A stretch of DNA of 64,000 nucleotides from Pseudonocardia thermophila (GCF_900142365.1 NZ_FRAP01000028.1:1-64000); one strand, 5' to 3'; shown: positions 42,904 through 56,847, numbered from the stretch's first letter. Notes: generated by a model not told the origin, from the letters alone. Numbers and translations: made by a program.

Positions 42904-44160
42904 ATGATCACTTCACGAGCCCGACGGCTCGCCGCCGCTGCTGCGGTGCTCGCGGTGGGCCTGCTCTCCGCATGCGGCGCTCGGGTAGACGACTCGAGCG
43001 CGTCGGCCGGTGGTGAGGGCACGTCCTGCGTCGACACCTCCGGCCCGTCGGTCAAGATCGGTTTCTTGAACTCGCGGTCGGGCACGATGGCGATCAGCGA
43101 GAACACCGTCTACAACTCGCTCAAGCTCGCGGCCGACCAGATCAACGCCGCGGGCGGCGTGCTGGGCAAGCAGCTCACGGTCGTCGCCGAGGACGGCGCC
43201 TCCGAACCGACGATCTTCGCCGAGAAGGCCGAGAAGCTGATCCGCAGCGACTGCGTCGCGGCCGTGTTCGGCGGCTGGACCTCCTCGTCGCGCAAGGCGA
43301 TGCTGCCGGTGTTCGAGTCCAACAACGCCCTGCTGTTCTACCCGGTGCAGTACGAGGGCCTGGAGTCGTCGCGGAACATCTTCTACACCGGCGCCACCAC
43401 GAACCAGCAGATCGTGCCGGCGCTGGACTACCTGAAGGAGAAAGGCGTCAAGAGTCTCTTCCTCGTCGGTAGCGACTACGTGTTCCCGCAGACCGCCAAC
43501 AAGATCATCAAGGCGTACGCCGAGGCGAACGGCATCGAGATCAAGGGTGAGGAGTACGCCCCGCTCGGGCACACCGACTTCGCCACGATCGTCGCGAAGG
43601 TCCGCGACGCCGACGCGGACGCGGTGTTCAACACCCTCAACGGCGACTCCAACGTCGCGTTCTTCAAGGAGTACAAGAACCTCGGCCTGACGCCGGAGGC
43701 CATGCCGGTCATCTCGGTGTCCATCGCCGAGGAGGAGGTCGGCGGCATCGGCGTCGACAACATCGCCGGGCAGCTGGTGGCCTGGAACTACTACCAGACC
43801 ATCGACACCCCGACGAACAAGAAGTTCGTCGAGGACTTCAAGGCCGCCTACGGTGAGTCGAAGGTCACCTCCGACCCGATGGAGGCCGCCTACACCTCGC
43901 TCTTCCTCTGGAAGGGCATGGTCGAGAAGGCGCAGTCGTTCGCGGTGAACGACGTCCTCGCGGCGGCCGACGGGGTCAGCTTCGAGGCCCCCGAGGGCAC
44001 CGTCACCGTCAACGGCGAGAACCACCACATCGCCAAGACCGCGCTGATCGGCAAGATCGGCCAGGACGGCCTGATCTACACCGAGTGGTCCTCCGGCAAG
44101 CCGATCGAGCCCGACCCGTACTTGAAGACCTACCCCTGGGCGACCGGCCTCTCCGGCTGA
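42904..44160 (+). CDS. urtA: urea ABC transporter substrate-binding lipoprotein UrtA
   Basis: The protein has 418 residues from ATG 42904. A lipoprotein signal ends at LLSAC (lipobox Cys near residue 22). The mature part is a branched-chain-amino-acid-type binding protein with strong UrtA features: KIGFLNSRSGTMAISE, TVVAEDGASEPTIFAEKAEK, FGGWTSSSRKAMLPVFE and LLFYPVQYEGLESS. It captures urea or short amides outside the membrane. The next four genes encode the permeases and ATPases in standard order. Confidence 0.93.
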   Translation: MITSRARRLAAAAAVLAVGLLSACGARVDDSSASAGGEGTSCVDTSGPSVKIGFLNSRSGTMAISENTVYNSLKLAADQINAAGGVLGKQLTVVAEDGASEPTIFAEKAEKLIRSDCVAAVFGGWTSSSRKAMLPVFESNNALLFYPVQYEGLESSRNIFYTGATTNQQIVPALDYLKEKGVKSLFLVGSDYVFPQTANKIIKAYAEANGIEIKGEEYAPLGHTDFATIVAKVRDADADAVFNTLNGDSNVAFFKEYKNLGLTPEAMPVISVSIAEEEVGGIGVDNIAGQLVAWNYYQTIDTPTNKKFVEDFKAAYGESKVTSDPMEAAYTSLFLWKGMVEKAQSFAVNDVLAAADGVSFEAPEGTVTVNGENHHIAKTALIGKIGQDGLIYTEWSSGKPIEPDPYLKTYPWATGLSG

Positions 44161-44236
44161 TCTCCACCGCCGCCGGCCGGGTCGCCTCCGTCCCCGGCCG
44201 GCGGCATCCCCCGTCCCCACCGCCCGGGAGTCGTCC

Positions 44237-45121
44237 GTGGAAGTCCTGCTCACCCAGCTGTTCAACGGTCTGTCGGGAGGGTCGATCCTCCTGCTCGCCG
44301 CCCTCGGCCTCGCCCTCACGTTCGGTCAGATGGGCGTCATCAACATGGCGCACGGCGAGTTCATCATGGCCGGCGCCTACACCGCGTTCGTCGTGCAGAA
44401 GGCGCTCGGCGACGCGGGTGTCTCGCTGCTCGTGTCGCTGCCGGTGGCGTTCGTCGTCGGCGGCCTGCTCGGCGTGGTGCTCGAGGCGACGCTGCTGCGG
44501 CGCATGTACCACCGCCCGCTCGACACCCTGCTCGTCACGTTCGGCGTCTCGCTGGTCCTCCAGCAGCTCGCCCGCGACATCTTCGGCACCGCCGGGGTCG
44601 ACGTGCCCGCGCCCGCGTGGCTGTCCGGTCCGCTGGAGGTCTTCGGGTTCTCCTTCCCGCGCACCCGGGTGTTCATCCTGGTGCTCGCGATCGTCGCGGT
44701 GATCGTGCTCGCCGCGCTGCTCAAACTCACCCCGCTGGGCAGGCGCATCCGGGCCACCGTGCAGAACCGCCAGCTCGCCGAGAGCTCCGGCATCTCCACC
44801 CGGCGCACCGACCTCATCACGTTCTTCGTCGGGTCCGGCCTCGCCGGCGTCGCCGGGGTCGCGCTCACGCTGATGGGCTCGATCTCGTCGAACCTCGGCA
44901 CGTCCTACGTCATCGACGCGTTCCTCGTCGTGGTCATCGGCGGCATCGGCCAGATCAAGGGCGCGGTGATCGCCGCGTTCGTGCTCGGCGTCGTGCAGTC
45001 GTGGGTCGAGTACTCCACGACGGCGTCGATCGGGAAGGTGATCGTGTTCGCGCTGATCGTGGCGTTCCTCCAGCTGCGCCCGCAGGGCATCTACGTCGTG
45101 CGCTCCCGGAGCCTGGCATGA
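44237..45121 (+). CDS. urtB: urea ABC transporter permease UrtB
   Basis: The 294-residue LivH-type permease starts at GTG 44237. It has about eight membrane helices and the conserved LTFGQMGVINMAHGEFIMAG stretch. Later DAFLVVVIGGIGQIKG is the permease loop that contacts the ATPases. The stop overlaps the urtC start (ATGA). Confidence 0.92.
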   Translation: MEVLLTQLFNGLSGGSILLLAALGLALTFGQMGVINMAHGEFIMAGAYTAFVVQKALGDAGVSLLVSLPVAFVVGGLLGVVLEATLLRRMYHRPLDTLLVTFGVSLVLQQLARDIFGTAGVDVPAPAWLSGPLEVFGFSFPRTRVFILVLAIVAVIVLAALLKLTPLGRRIRATVQNRQLAESSGISTRRTDLITFFVGSGLAGVAGVALTLMGSISSNLGTSYVIDAFLVVVIGGIGQIKGAVIAAFVLGVVQSWVEYSTTASIGKVIVFALIVAFLQLRPQGIYVVRSRSLA

Positions 45122-46230
45122 ACATCCGCTCGATCCTGTCCAGCCGGTGGGCCGTCCTCGGTGGCTTCGCCCTCGGCGCGATCCTGCTCATGGGCGTCGC
45201 GCCGGCGGTGCTGTCCGACTTCCGCCTCGGCCTTCTCGGCAAGTACCTGTGCTTCGCGATGGTCGCCGTCGGCATCGGGCTCGCCTGGGGCCGCGGCGGC
45301 ATGCTCGTCCTCGGCCAGGGCGTGTTCTTCGGACTCGGCGCCTACCTCATGGCGATGCACCTCAAGCTCGCCGACGCGCCGGCGAGCACCGGCGTGCCGG
45401 ACTTCATGGCCCTCATCTCCTCAGACGGCGTGCCGTGGTGGTGGGAGCCGTTCCGCTCCGGCGCGGTCACCCTGATCGCGATCGTCGTCATCCCCGCGGT
45501 GGTGGCGATCGTGCTGGGCCTGGCGACGTTCCACCGCCGGGTGCGCGGGGCGTACTTCGCGATCCTGTCGCAGGCGCTCGCCGCGGCGTTCGCGATCTGG
45601 CTGATCGGCAACCCGCGCAGCACCGGCGGCTCCACCGGCCTGAACAACTTCAAGGGCTTCTTCGGGTTCTCCCTGCGCGATCCGGCGAACCGGCTGATGC
45701 TGTACCTGATCGCCGCCGGCGCGCTGCTGGCGATGATCGCGATCGCCCGCCAGCTCATGGTGAGCCGCTACGGCGAACTGCTCGTCGCCTGCCGCGACGC
45801 CGAGGAGCGGGTCCGCTTCCTCGGCTACAACCCGGCCACGATCAAGACGGCCGCCTACACGGTCGCCGCGGTCATGGCCGGCATCGCGGGGGCGCTGTTC
45901 GTGCCCATCGTCGGCATCATCTCCCCGAACGACGTGGGCATCGTGCCCTCCATCGGCCTGTTGATCGGGGTCGCGATCGGCGGGCGCACCACGCTGCTCG
46001 GTCCCGTGCTCGGGGCGATCGCCGTCGCCTGGGCCGAGACGTCGCTGTCCGAGCAGTTCCCGTCCGGCTGGACCTACCTGCAGGGCCTGCTGTTCATGCT
46101 GGTCGTCGCGTTCCTGCCGGGCGGGCTCGCCTCGCTCGCGCCGACGCTGCGGGACTGGCGCAAGCACCGCAGGTCCGACACCGCGGCAGGACAGCCGGGG
46201 GTCGCAGCCGTACCGGAGGGATCGGCGTGA
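45118..46230 (+). CDS. urtC: urea ABC transporter permease UrtC
   Basis: The 370-residue LivM-type permease starts at ATG 45118. Hydrophobic helices alternate with the YLCFAMVAVGIGLAWGRGGM and GAYFAILSQALAAAFAIW segments typical of UrtC, and VACRDAEERVRFLGYNP is the cytoplasmic coupling region. It forms the membrane channel with UrtB. The stop overlaps urtD (GTGA). Confidence 0.92.
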   Translation: MNIRSILSSRWAVLGGFALGAILLMGVAPAVLSDFRLGLLGKYLCFAMVAVGIGLAWGRGGMLVLGQGVFFGLGAYLMAMHLKLADAPASTGVPDFMALISSDGVPWWWEPFRSGAVTLIAIVVIPAVVAIVLGLATFHRRVRGAYFAILSQALAAAFAIWLIGNPRSTGGSTGLNNFKGFFGFSLRDPANRLMLYLIAAGALLAMIAIARQLMVSRYGELLVACRDAEERVRFLGYNPATIKTAAYTVAAVMAGIAGALFVPIVGIISPNDVGIVPSIGLLIGVAIGGRTTLLGPVLGAIAVAWAETSLSEQFPSGWTYLQGLLFMLVVAFLPGGLASLAPTLRDWRKHRRSDTAAGQPGVAAVPEGSA

Positions 46231-47018
46231 ACACCGGGTTCAACCGCGACTACCTGCAGATCTCCGACCTGCGCGTGAGCTTCGACGGGTTCGTCGCCGT
46301 CGACGGCGTCGATCTCGTGGTGCTCCCCGGCGACCTGCGGTTCCTCATCGGCCCGAACGGGGCCGGGAAGACCACTCTGATCGACGCGGTGTCCGGCCTG
46401 GTGCCGGCCACCGGCTCGGTGCAGTGGGCCGGCACTGAGCTGCTCGGCCGCAAGGTGCACCGCATCGCCCGGCTCGGCGTCGGTCGCACGTTCCAGACGG
46501 CCACTGTCTTCGAGAACCTCACGGTGCTGCAGAACCTCGACATCGCCGCCGGTGCCGGCCGCGGTGTCAGGACCCTGCTGCGGAAGCGCTCGCAGGTGCC
46601 GGAGTCGGTGACCGAGGTGCTGGCGACCGTCGGGCTCACCGAGCTCGCCGACGCGCAGGCAGGCACGCTCTCGCACGGGCAGAAGCAGTGGCTGGAGATC
46701 GGCATGCTGCTCGTGCAGAACGCGAAGCTGCTCATGCTGGACGAGCCCGTGGCCGGCATGAGCGCCGAGGAGAAGGACGAGACAGGCGAGCTGCTGCAGC
46801 GCATCGCCGCCGATGACCGCACCGTCATCTGCGTCGAGCATGACATGGACTTCATGCGGGCCTTCGCCGCGTCCGTGACCGTTCTGCACGCCGGGAAGGT
46901 GCTCGCCGAGGGCTCGGTCGCCGACGTGCAAGCCGATCCCCGCGTCCAGGAGGTCTACCTCGGGCCGGGCGCGCACACCGCGGCCGAGGTCGAGGCCGTC
47001 ATGGGGGAGGCGCACTGA
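46227..47018 (+). CDS. urtD: urea ABC transporter ATPase UrtD
   Basis: The protein has 263 residues from GTG 46227. Walker A is IGPNGAGKTTLID, the signature is TLSHGQKQWLEIGM (LSHGQ in place of LSGGQ, as usual for UrtD), and Walker B is LLMLDEPVAGM, with EHDMDFM as the switch His. It powers urea uptake with UrtE. The stop overlaps the urtE start. Confidence 0.93.
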   Translation: MNTGFNRDYLQISDLRVSFDGFVAVDGVDLVVLPGDLRFLIGPNGAGKTTLIDAVSGLVPATGSVQWAGTELLGRKVHRIARLGVGRTFQTATVFENLTVLQNLDIAAGAGRGVRTLLRKRSQVPESVTEVLATVGLTELADAQAGTLSHGQKQWLEIGMLLVQNAKLLMLDEPVAGMSAEEKDETGELLQRIAADDRTVICVEHDMDFMRAFAASVTVLHAGKVLAEGSVADVQADPRVQEVYLGPGAHTAAEVEAVMGEAH

Positions 47019-47710
47019 TGCTGCGGATGGACGAGGTCGAGGTGGCCTACGGCCACACCGCGGTCGTGCACGGCGCGACCATCGAGGTCGCGACCGGCGG
47101 CGTCACCGCTGTCATGGGGCACAACGGGGCGGGCAAGACCACGCTGCTGCGCGCCGTCGTCGGGCTGCTGCCGGTGCGGCGCGGAAAGGTCCTCCTCGAC
47201 GGCGAGGACGTCACCGCGCTCGCCCCGCACAAGCGGGTCGCGCGCGGGCTGGCCTACGTGCCGCAGGGCCAGCAGTCGTTCGGGCAGATGACCGCGATGG
47301 AGAACCTGCAGCTGGTCGCCGACGGGCGCAAGCGCGGCAAAGGGCTGATCGATGAGGCGCTCGACCTGTTCCCGGCCCTGCGCCCGGCGCTCGGCCGCCG
47401 CGCCGGGCTGCTGTCGGGCGGACAGCGCCAGCAGCTCGCCATCGCGCGGGCGCTGGTCACCGAGCCGCGGCTGCTGATCCTGGACGAACCCACCGAGGGC
47501 ATCCAGCCGTCGGTGGTCGCCGAGATCGAGGAGACGATCCTCGAGCTCACCCGGCGCGGCGACCTGTCCGTGCTGCTCGTCGAGCAGCACGTCGGGTTCG
47601 CGCTGTCGGCGGCCAGCACGTACTACGTGCTGGCCGGCGGGCGGGTCACGTCCAGCGGCGCCGGCGGGCAGGCCGCCGTCGGCGATGTCCGTGCGGCCAT
47701 GGCGATCTGA
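47018..47710 (+). CDS. urtE: urea ABC transporter ATPase UrtE
   Basis: The protein has 230 residues with Walker A MGHNGAGKTTLLRA, signature LLSGGQRQQLAIARAL, Walker B LLILDEPTEGIQPS and switch VEQHVGFAL, as in LivF/UrtE proteins. It completes the urtABCDE set. The GntR gene follows after 31 bases and is probably in the same transcript. Confidence 0.93.
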   Translation: MLRMDEVEVAYGHTAVVHGATIEVATGGVTAVMGHNGAGKTTLLRAVVGLLPVRRGKVLLDGEDVTALAPHKRVARGLAYVPQGQQSFGQMTAMENLQLVADGRKRGKGLIDEALDLFPALRPALGRRAGLLSGGQRQQLAIARALVTEPRLLILDEPTEGIQPSVVAEIEETILELTRRGDLSVLLVEQHVGFALSAASTYYVLAGGRVTSSGAGGQAAVGDVRAAMAI

Positions 47711-47741
47711 GACAGCGATTCGATCGGGGCGAACGGAGCAC

Positions 47742-48470
47742 ATGACCGACCGCACGACCGGTGCCGGCGACGTGGAGGCACCCCTGCGTGAGCGGGTCTA
47801 CCTCGAACTGCGCGACGAGCTGCTCGGCGGGCGGATCCCGCCCGCCGAGCGGCTCACCGAGCCGCGCCTGTCGAAGCGGTTCGGGGTGTCCCGCACGCCG
47901 ATCCGGGAGGCGGTGACCCGGCTCGTCGCAGACGGCCTGCTGCAGCGCGAGGACTACGGCTACTCCGTGGTCGTGCCGAGCATGTCCCGCGTCCTCGATC
48001 TCTACGAGGTGCGGATCGCCGTCGAGCTGCGCGGCATCTCCCGCAGCATCGAGAACCCGCAGGTCCGCCACGACGCCGACCAGCTCGGCGCCGAGCTGGA
48101 GCGCTGGTACGGCCTGCGGGTGGACCCACCCGAACCGTCGCCCGAGTTCGTTCTGGAGGACGAGCAGTTCCACGCCGAACTGCTCGGCTCCTCCGGCAAC
48201 AGCGAGCTCGTCGCCGTGCTCGTCGACGTCAACCGGCGGATCCGGCGGGTGCGCATGTACGACTTCACCATCCCCGGCCGGATCGAGACCTCGATCGACG
48301 AGCACATCGAGATCGCCGAGCGCGTCCTGGAGAACGACCTGGTGACCGCGCACCGCAAGCTGCACGAGCACATCGGCGCCTCGCTGGAGATCGTCGTCGA
48401 ACGCGCCAACCGGGCGATCGCCGCGATGAACGCCCGCGCCGCCGAACTGCCGATCTACCTCGGCAGCTGA
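47742..48470 (+). CDS. GntR-family regulator (FadR/FCD type)
   Basis: ATG 47742 gives 242 residues. Residues about 12-75 are a GntR winged helix (ELRDELLGGRIPPAERLTEP, SKRFGVSRTPIREAVTRL). The C-terminal 150 residues are an all-helical FCD-like ligand-binding domain with EDEQFHAELLGSSGNSELV and EHIEIAERVLENDL, which carry likely metal-binding Asp/His residues. It sits between the urea transporter and the urea-degrading enzymes and should regulate both, perhaps by binding the inverted repeat at 42794-42815. Confidence 0.85.
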   Translation: MTDRTTGAGDVEAPLRERVYLELRDELLGGRIPPAERLTEPRLSKRFGVSRTPIREAVTRLVADGLLQREDYGYSVVVPSMSRVLDLYEVRIAVELRGISRSIENPQVRHDADQLGAELERWYGLRVDPPEPSPEFVLEDEQFHAELLGSSGNSELVAVLVDVNRRIRRVRMYDFTIPGRIETSIDEHIEIAERVLENDLVTAHRKLHEHIGASLEIVVERANRAIAAMNARAAELPIYLGS

Positions 48471-48508
48471 ACCCGCCGACCAGACCACCGACGACGAGGG
48501 ACATCCGC

Positions 48509-52098
<3,590 letters not shown>

Positions 52099-52102
<4 letters not shown>

Positions 52103-53778
52103 CGGCCGCGCCGCCGTCGCCGTTCGTCGTCCCGGGGATCGACCGCGCCCTGCCGCCCGCCGCGCGGGTGCGCGAGGCGTACCGGCGCATCGCTGCCGCC
52201 GACCGACCCGAGGTGTGGATCACGCTGCGGCCGGAGACCGACGTGCTCGCCGAGGCCGAGGCCGTGCAGCGCCGCCTCGACGCGGGGCAGCGGCCGGCGC
52301 TGGCCGGGCTGCTCGTCGCCGTGAAGGACAACATCGACGTCGCCGGGATGCCCACCACGGCGGCCTGCCCCGAGTACGCCTACCGGCCCGACACCGGAGC
52401 GACCGCGGTCGAGCGGCTGCGCGCCGCGGGAGCGCTCGTCCTCGGCAAGACCAACCTCGACCAGTTCGCGACCGGGCTGGTCGGCACGCGCAGCCCGTAC
52501 GGCGCGGTGCGCTGCGCCTGGGATCCGGCTCGGGTGTCCGGCGGTTCGTCGTCCGGGTCGGCCGTCGCCGTGGCGCTGGGCATCGCCGATCTCGGCATCG
52601 GCACCGACACCGCGGGCTCCGGACGGGTGCCAGCAGCGTTCCAGGGCATCGTCGGGATCAAGGCCACCCCGGGCATCGTGCCGGTCACCGGGATCGTGCC
52701 GGCCTGCGCCGACTACGACTGCGTCGCCGTCCTCGCCGCGGATCTGACCACCGCGCACCGCGCGCTCACCGTCATGGCTGGCCCTGACGGGCGTGATCCA
52801 CGAGGCCGCGACTGGCCGGCCGATGTGCACCTGGCTGCTCCCGCGCGGCCGCGGGTCGCCGTGCCCCGCCCGGCCGACCTGACCGCGCTCACCCCGGGCT
52901 ACCTGGCCGCGTTCGCCATCGCCGTGGAGCGGCTCGCCGGGATCGCCGAGCCCGTCGAGGTCGACGTGACCGGGCTGCTGCAGACCGCGACCCTGCTCTA
53001 CGACGGTGCGCTGGTCGCGGAGCGGCACGCCGCGGTCGGGCAGTTCCTCGCCTCCCGTCCGGCCGGCGCCGATCCGGTCGTCGCCGCGATCGTCGGGGCT
53101 GCCGCGGACGTGACCGGGCCGCAGTTCGCCGCCGACGTCGACGCTGTGGTGCGCGCCCGCCACCTCGCCCAAGAGGTCCTCGCCGACACCGACGCCCTGC
53201 TGCTGCCGGTCACCACCGAGCACCCGACGATCGCCGCGATCGCGGAAGACCCGGTCGGGATCAACCGTCGGCTGGGCACGTTCACCAACTTCGCGAACCT
53301 GCTGGACATGGCCACGGTGGCGGTGCCCGCCGGGGAGGCCGACGGCGGCCCGTTCGGGGTGATGTTCGTGGCCGGGTCGATGCGCGACCACGTGGCGCTC
53401 GACCTGGCTGCCCGCTGGACCGGTGACCGGCTCTGCCCGCCCACCGACGCCGTCGAGCTGCTCGTGGTCGGATCACAGCTGGCCGGGGAGCTGGACGCGG
53501 TCGGCGCCCGCTTCCTCACCGAGGTCGCCACCAGCGCCGCCTACCGTCTGGTGGTGCTGCCCGGGGAACCGGAGCGGTCCGCGCTGGTGCACCGCGGCCG
53601 CGGCGGCGAACCGGTGGCGGGGCAGCTGTGGGCGGTGTCGCCGGGCGGGCTCGGGCAGCTGCTCACGGCGCTGCGCGCGCCGCTCTCGCTCGGGCCGGTC
53701 GAGCTGGCCGACGGCCGGCTGGTCACCGGGCTCGCCTGCGCCGCGGAACCGGCGGCGCTCGGAAGTCACCCCGGCTGA
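52099..53778 (+). CDS. atzF: allophanate hydrolase
   Basis: The protein has 559 residues. The amidase-signature domain (about 20-430) shows the Ser-cisSer-Lys triad in AVKDNIDVAG (Lys), VSGGSSSGSAVA and TDTAGSGRVPAAF. Residues about 440-559 are the C-terminal allophanate hydrolase domain (LLVVGSQLAGELDAVGARFL), which in AtzF/DUR1,2-type enzymes deals with the decarboxylation or assembly step. It converts allophanate to two ammonia and two CO2. It is coupled to the urea carboxylase and overlaps the convergent PucR gene by 13 bases. Confidence 0.92.
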
Positions 53779-54959
53779 CCTAGGCGTTCCGCCAGCTCGT
53801 GCAGGCGCACGGCGAGCGAGATGCGGAACAGCCGCTCGTCATCCCGCCAGCCCACGCCCAGCACGCGGTCGAGCCGGTCGAGCCGCTGCAGCACCGTGTT
53901 CGGGTGGAGGAACAGGGCGCGGGCGGTGCGGGTCGGGCTCGCCCCGGTGCGCACGAACGCCCGCAGCGTGGTGAGCAGCTCGGCGCCGCGCTCGGCGTCG
54001 TAGTGCAGCACCGGCCCGATGGTCGCCTCGAGGAACGCGGCCAGCGAGCGCCGGTCGGCGTCGAGCACGGCCGCGTAGGGCAGCACCTCGTCGGCGGGCA
54101 CGGTGCCGTCGTGCACGCCGAGCGCGTCCAGCAGTCGGACTGCGCGGCGCGCCGCGTCGAAGCGGCGGGGGAGCGGATCGGTCCCGGACGGCGCCCGCAC
54201 GGCCAGCACCGGCCCGCCGACCGCGTCCGCCGCGGCCCGCCGCACGTCTTCCACCGCCGGGCCGCGCGCCTGTTCTGCCAGGACGACGACGAGATCGGCG
54301 TGCGCGCCGACCAGCCCGGACGCCCCGACCGCGCGGGCGATCACCCGTGCCGCTTCCGCCCGGCGGTCCCCGCCCACCGCGATCACCGCGAGTCCTTGCA
54401 GCTGCTGCGGATCGAAGCCGAGCCGCCGCACCTCCTCGCCGACGCCCGGCCGGCCTGCTCCGTCGGTGACCAGATCCGTCACGAGATCAGCGCGGCGGCG
54501 CTGGTCGGTCTCGGTGACCGCCTCCTCGGCGAGCACCAGCAGCGCCGCGACGTGCGCCGCCCGTTCGACCGTGCGCACGTCCGCGGCGCCGAGCACCGCC
54601 TCGCGGCAGTCGGCGAGCACCGCGCCGAACAGGTACCGGCCGACGGCCAGCGCCGCGACCACGACCCGCCCAGCCGGGGCGTCGACGACCGTCGCGTGCC
54701 CGGTGGTCCAGCTCCGCTCGACGGCGGCGCGGACGTCGGGCAGGCCGGCGATCTCCTTCAGCTGCTCCGCGTCACCCGCGGCGGCGCGATCGTCTCCGTG
54801 CTCGTCGACGATGCGGACACCGCACCCGAGATGGGCGGCCAGCGCCTGTGCGACCGGGGCGGGCCCGTCGCCGGCGACGACGGCGCGCACCAGCTCCTCG
54901 TGGACGGCGACGGCGCGCGCCGGTTCCTCGGGCACCCCGGCCGGGTCGCTCGCGTCCAC
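53766..54959 (-). CDS. PucR/CdaR-family regulator
   Basis: The product has 397 residues. The N-terminal 150 residues are a GAF-like sensor part. The middle is a GGDEF-like CdaR region (about 180-290, with LQGLAVIAVGGDRRAEAARV). The C terminus is the PucR HTH: LRAFVRTGASPTRTARALFL, HPNTVLQRLDRLDRVLG. Family members control purine, urea and sugar-acid catabolism. It is convergent to the allophanate hydrolase gene, so it is a likely regulator of the urea or ureide genes. Confidence 0.83.
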   Translation of the reverse strand: MDASDPAGVPEEPARAVAVHEELVRAVVAGDGPAPVAQALAAHLGCGVRIVDEHGDDRAAAGDAEQLKEIAGLPDVRAAVERSWTTGHATVVDAPAGRVVVAALAVGRYLFGAVLADCREAVLGAADVRTVERAAHVAALLVLAEEAVTETDQRRRADLVTDLVTDGAGRPGVGEEVRRLGFDPQQLQGLAVIAVGGDRRAEAARVIARAVGASGLVGAHADLVVVLAEQARGPAVEDVRRAAADAVGGPVLAVRAPSGTDPLPRRFDAARRAVRLLDALGVHDGTVPADEVLPYAAVLDADRRSLAAFLEATIGPVLHYDAERGAELLTTLRAFVRTGASPTRTARALFLHPNTVLQRLDRLDRVLGVGWRDDERLFRISLAVRLHELAERLGQPG

Positions 54960-55005
54960 ACGCGCATCCTCCCCCAGGGCGTGTCCACTGTGGAGAAGAC
55001 CCGGG

Positions 55006-56037
55006 TCACGTCGTCGCGGCCGGTCCGGGCACCTCCACCATCGCGATCGCGGGTCGGCGCGGCGTGGCCGAGACCGGCCAGCCGTGCCCGATCCGCAGCA
55101 CGGCCTGCGGGCGGTGAGTGCCGTGGATCAGCGTGCGCAGCTGCTCCCGGGTCGGCTCGACCTCGATGATGTGCGACAGGAAGGACGCGGACAGGCCCTT
55201 CGTGGTGGCGGTGAGCAGGACGCGCTGCAGCGCCTGGCCTGCGGCGACCTCGGAGGTCGGACCGAACATCTGCGCGGAGAGCACGACGAGCGCGGGCTCG
55301 GCCTCGTAGGTGATGTTCGTCTCGGCCGAGGTGGCGCCGGCGCCGCGGGTGAAGTCGCGCGGGACCCAGCGGTCGTGGGCCGACGGCCGGCGCTCGTGGG
55401 GCAGTACCGGCACGCCGTCCGACCGGTTCGGGTCGACGGCCGTCCAGCGGGCGAACTCCTCGCGGAACGCCGGATCCGCCTGCTGGCGGGCGTGCGCGTC
55501 CACCGAGAGCAGATGCAGCCGCTCCCGCTCGGCGGGGTCGGTGACGACGTGCAGCCACGCGTTCTCCGCCAGTGCCGCGGCGCGCAGCGCGGTCAGTTCC
55601 GCGGGCGTCACGGGCCGGTCGGTGAACGGGTGCCGGTTGGTCCGCCGGCGCGGGACGGCGGCCAGCAGCTCGCGCTGGACCGCGGTCTGCGGGGTGCGCC
55701 CGCCGTGGCGGACGACGGCGAGCAGGTCCGGGTCACGGTCGGTGTAGAGCGTGACCAGCGGGCGGATGCCGTGGGCGTGCAGGGCGAGGCGGAGGTTGAA
55801 CAGGGCAGCACCGCAGGCGAGACGTTGCTCACGTCCGTGCGGGTCGGCAGCGGGCAGCCGGCGCTCGGGATCGGCCCACAGCTCGATGCGGTCGGGCTCC
55901 ACGCGGAAGCGCCACGGCTGGCTGTTGTGCAGCGAAGGAGCGCGTCCTGCCACGGCGAGCACGCGGACGACGTCGTCGGACGTCAGCCCGAGCGCGGCAG
56001 GGATGTGCGTCATGGGGTCCATGGTCCGGCCGACCAT
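55006..56037 (-). CDS. Acg-family nitroreductase-like protein
   Basis: The frame has 343 residues from ATG 56037; ATG 56022 and 56013 are alternatives. The sequence matches the Acg (Rv2032) subgroup of the FMN-binding nitroreductase fold: AVAGRAPSLHNSQPWRFRVE, PHGREQRLACGAALFNLRLA, RRTNRHPFTDRPV and a C-terminal VLRIGHG. Acg proteins can bind FMN but often lack nitroreductase activity and are induced by hypoxia in mycobacteria. It diverges from the universal stress protein gene across 157 bases. Confidence 0.82.
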   Translation of the reverse strand: MVGRTMDPMTHIPAALGLTSDDVVRVLAVAGRAPSLHNSQPWRFRVEPDRIELWADPERRLPAADPHGREQRLACGAALFNLRLALHAHGIRPLVTLYTDRDPDLLAVVRHGGRTPQTAVQRELLAAVPRRRTNRHPFTDRPVTPAELTALRAAALAENAWLHVVTDPAERERLHLLSVDAHARQQADPAFREEFARWTAVDPNRSDGVPVLPHERRPSAHDRWVPRDFTRGAGATSAETNITYEAEPALVVLSAQMFGPTSEVAAGQALQRVLLTATTKGLSASFLSHIIEVEPTREQLRTLIHGTHRPQAVLRIGHGWPVSATPRRPAIAMVEVPGPAATT

Positions 56038-56194
56038 CGCCCGCGCGACACGGCCGAAAGACCCGTTCCGGGCGGTAGCGGTCCCGCGGCTGCGGGCCGA
56101 TCGCCGGTCCGGACAGGACCAGAGTCACGTCGTGCGCCGCGCCTGCCGGGAGCATCCTGGTAACAGGTCGGCAACACGGGCGGGAAGGACGCTG

Positions 56195-56725
56195 ATGGAC
56201 ACGAGTGCGTGCATCGTGGTCGGCACCGACGGCACGCCGAGTGCCGCGACCGCGGTGCGGTACGCGCTCGGGGAAGGTGTCCGGCGCGGGCTGCCCGTCC
56301 GCGTCGTCGCCGCGGTGACCGCCCCCGACTACTGGACCGAGGCGCTCGCCGGAGCCCGGAACTTCCCGCCGCTGCCGGATCTGCGGCCGATCGCGCGCGA
56401 GACCGCGCAGGCCCAGGTCGCCGCCGCCGTCGCCGCCGAACCCGCGCTCGCCGCGGCCGATGCGACCGTGGTCGTCGTCGACGTCGCGGCCGGGCCGCTC
56501 GGGCAGGCGCTGGTCGACGTCGCCGACGGGGCCGAGCTGCTCGTGCTCGGTCACCGCGGCCGGGGCGCGCTCTCCAGCGCGCTCCTCGGTTCGGTCGGGT
56601 TGTACTGCCTCGTCCACGCCAGGTGCCCAGTCACGATCGTGCCGCCCGAGTGGACGCCGGCACCGACATCGGCACAGCAGGCGGCACAGACATCGGCACA
56701 GCCACCGGCCGGGGCGACCACCTGA
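56195..56725 (+). CDS. universal stress protein (UspA-like)
   Basis: The product has 176 residues from ATG 56195. The USP fold is shown by CIVVGTDGTPSAATAVRYAL at the start and the ATP-binding LVLGHRGRGALSSALLGSVG near residue 112, followed by ARCPVTIVPPE. A Gln/Ala/Thr-rich tail of 20 residues is extra. USP proteins bind ATP and accumulate in stress or dormancy. The Rv1733c-like gene follows by 120 bases. Confidence 0.9.
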   Translation: MDTSACIVVGTDGTPSAATAVRYALGEGVRRGLPVRVVAAVTAPDYWTEALAGARNFPPLPDLRPIARETAQAQVAAAVAAEPALAAADATVVVVDVAAGPLGQALVDVADGAELLVLGHRGRGALSSALLGSVGLYCLVHARCPVTIVPPEWTPAPTSAQQAAQTSAQPPAGATT

Positions 56726-56847
56726 CGAGCGAACCGACCACCGAACCCACGCGAACTGACGACGGAATCGACCGAGAGCTGACGACCGGGATCGCGGGAC
56801 GTCCGGCGGCGCCGGCCCCGCGGACGTGCCAGAGTAGGAGGAGAACG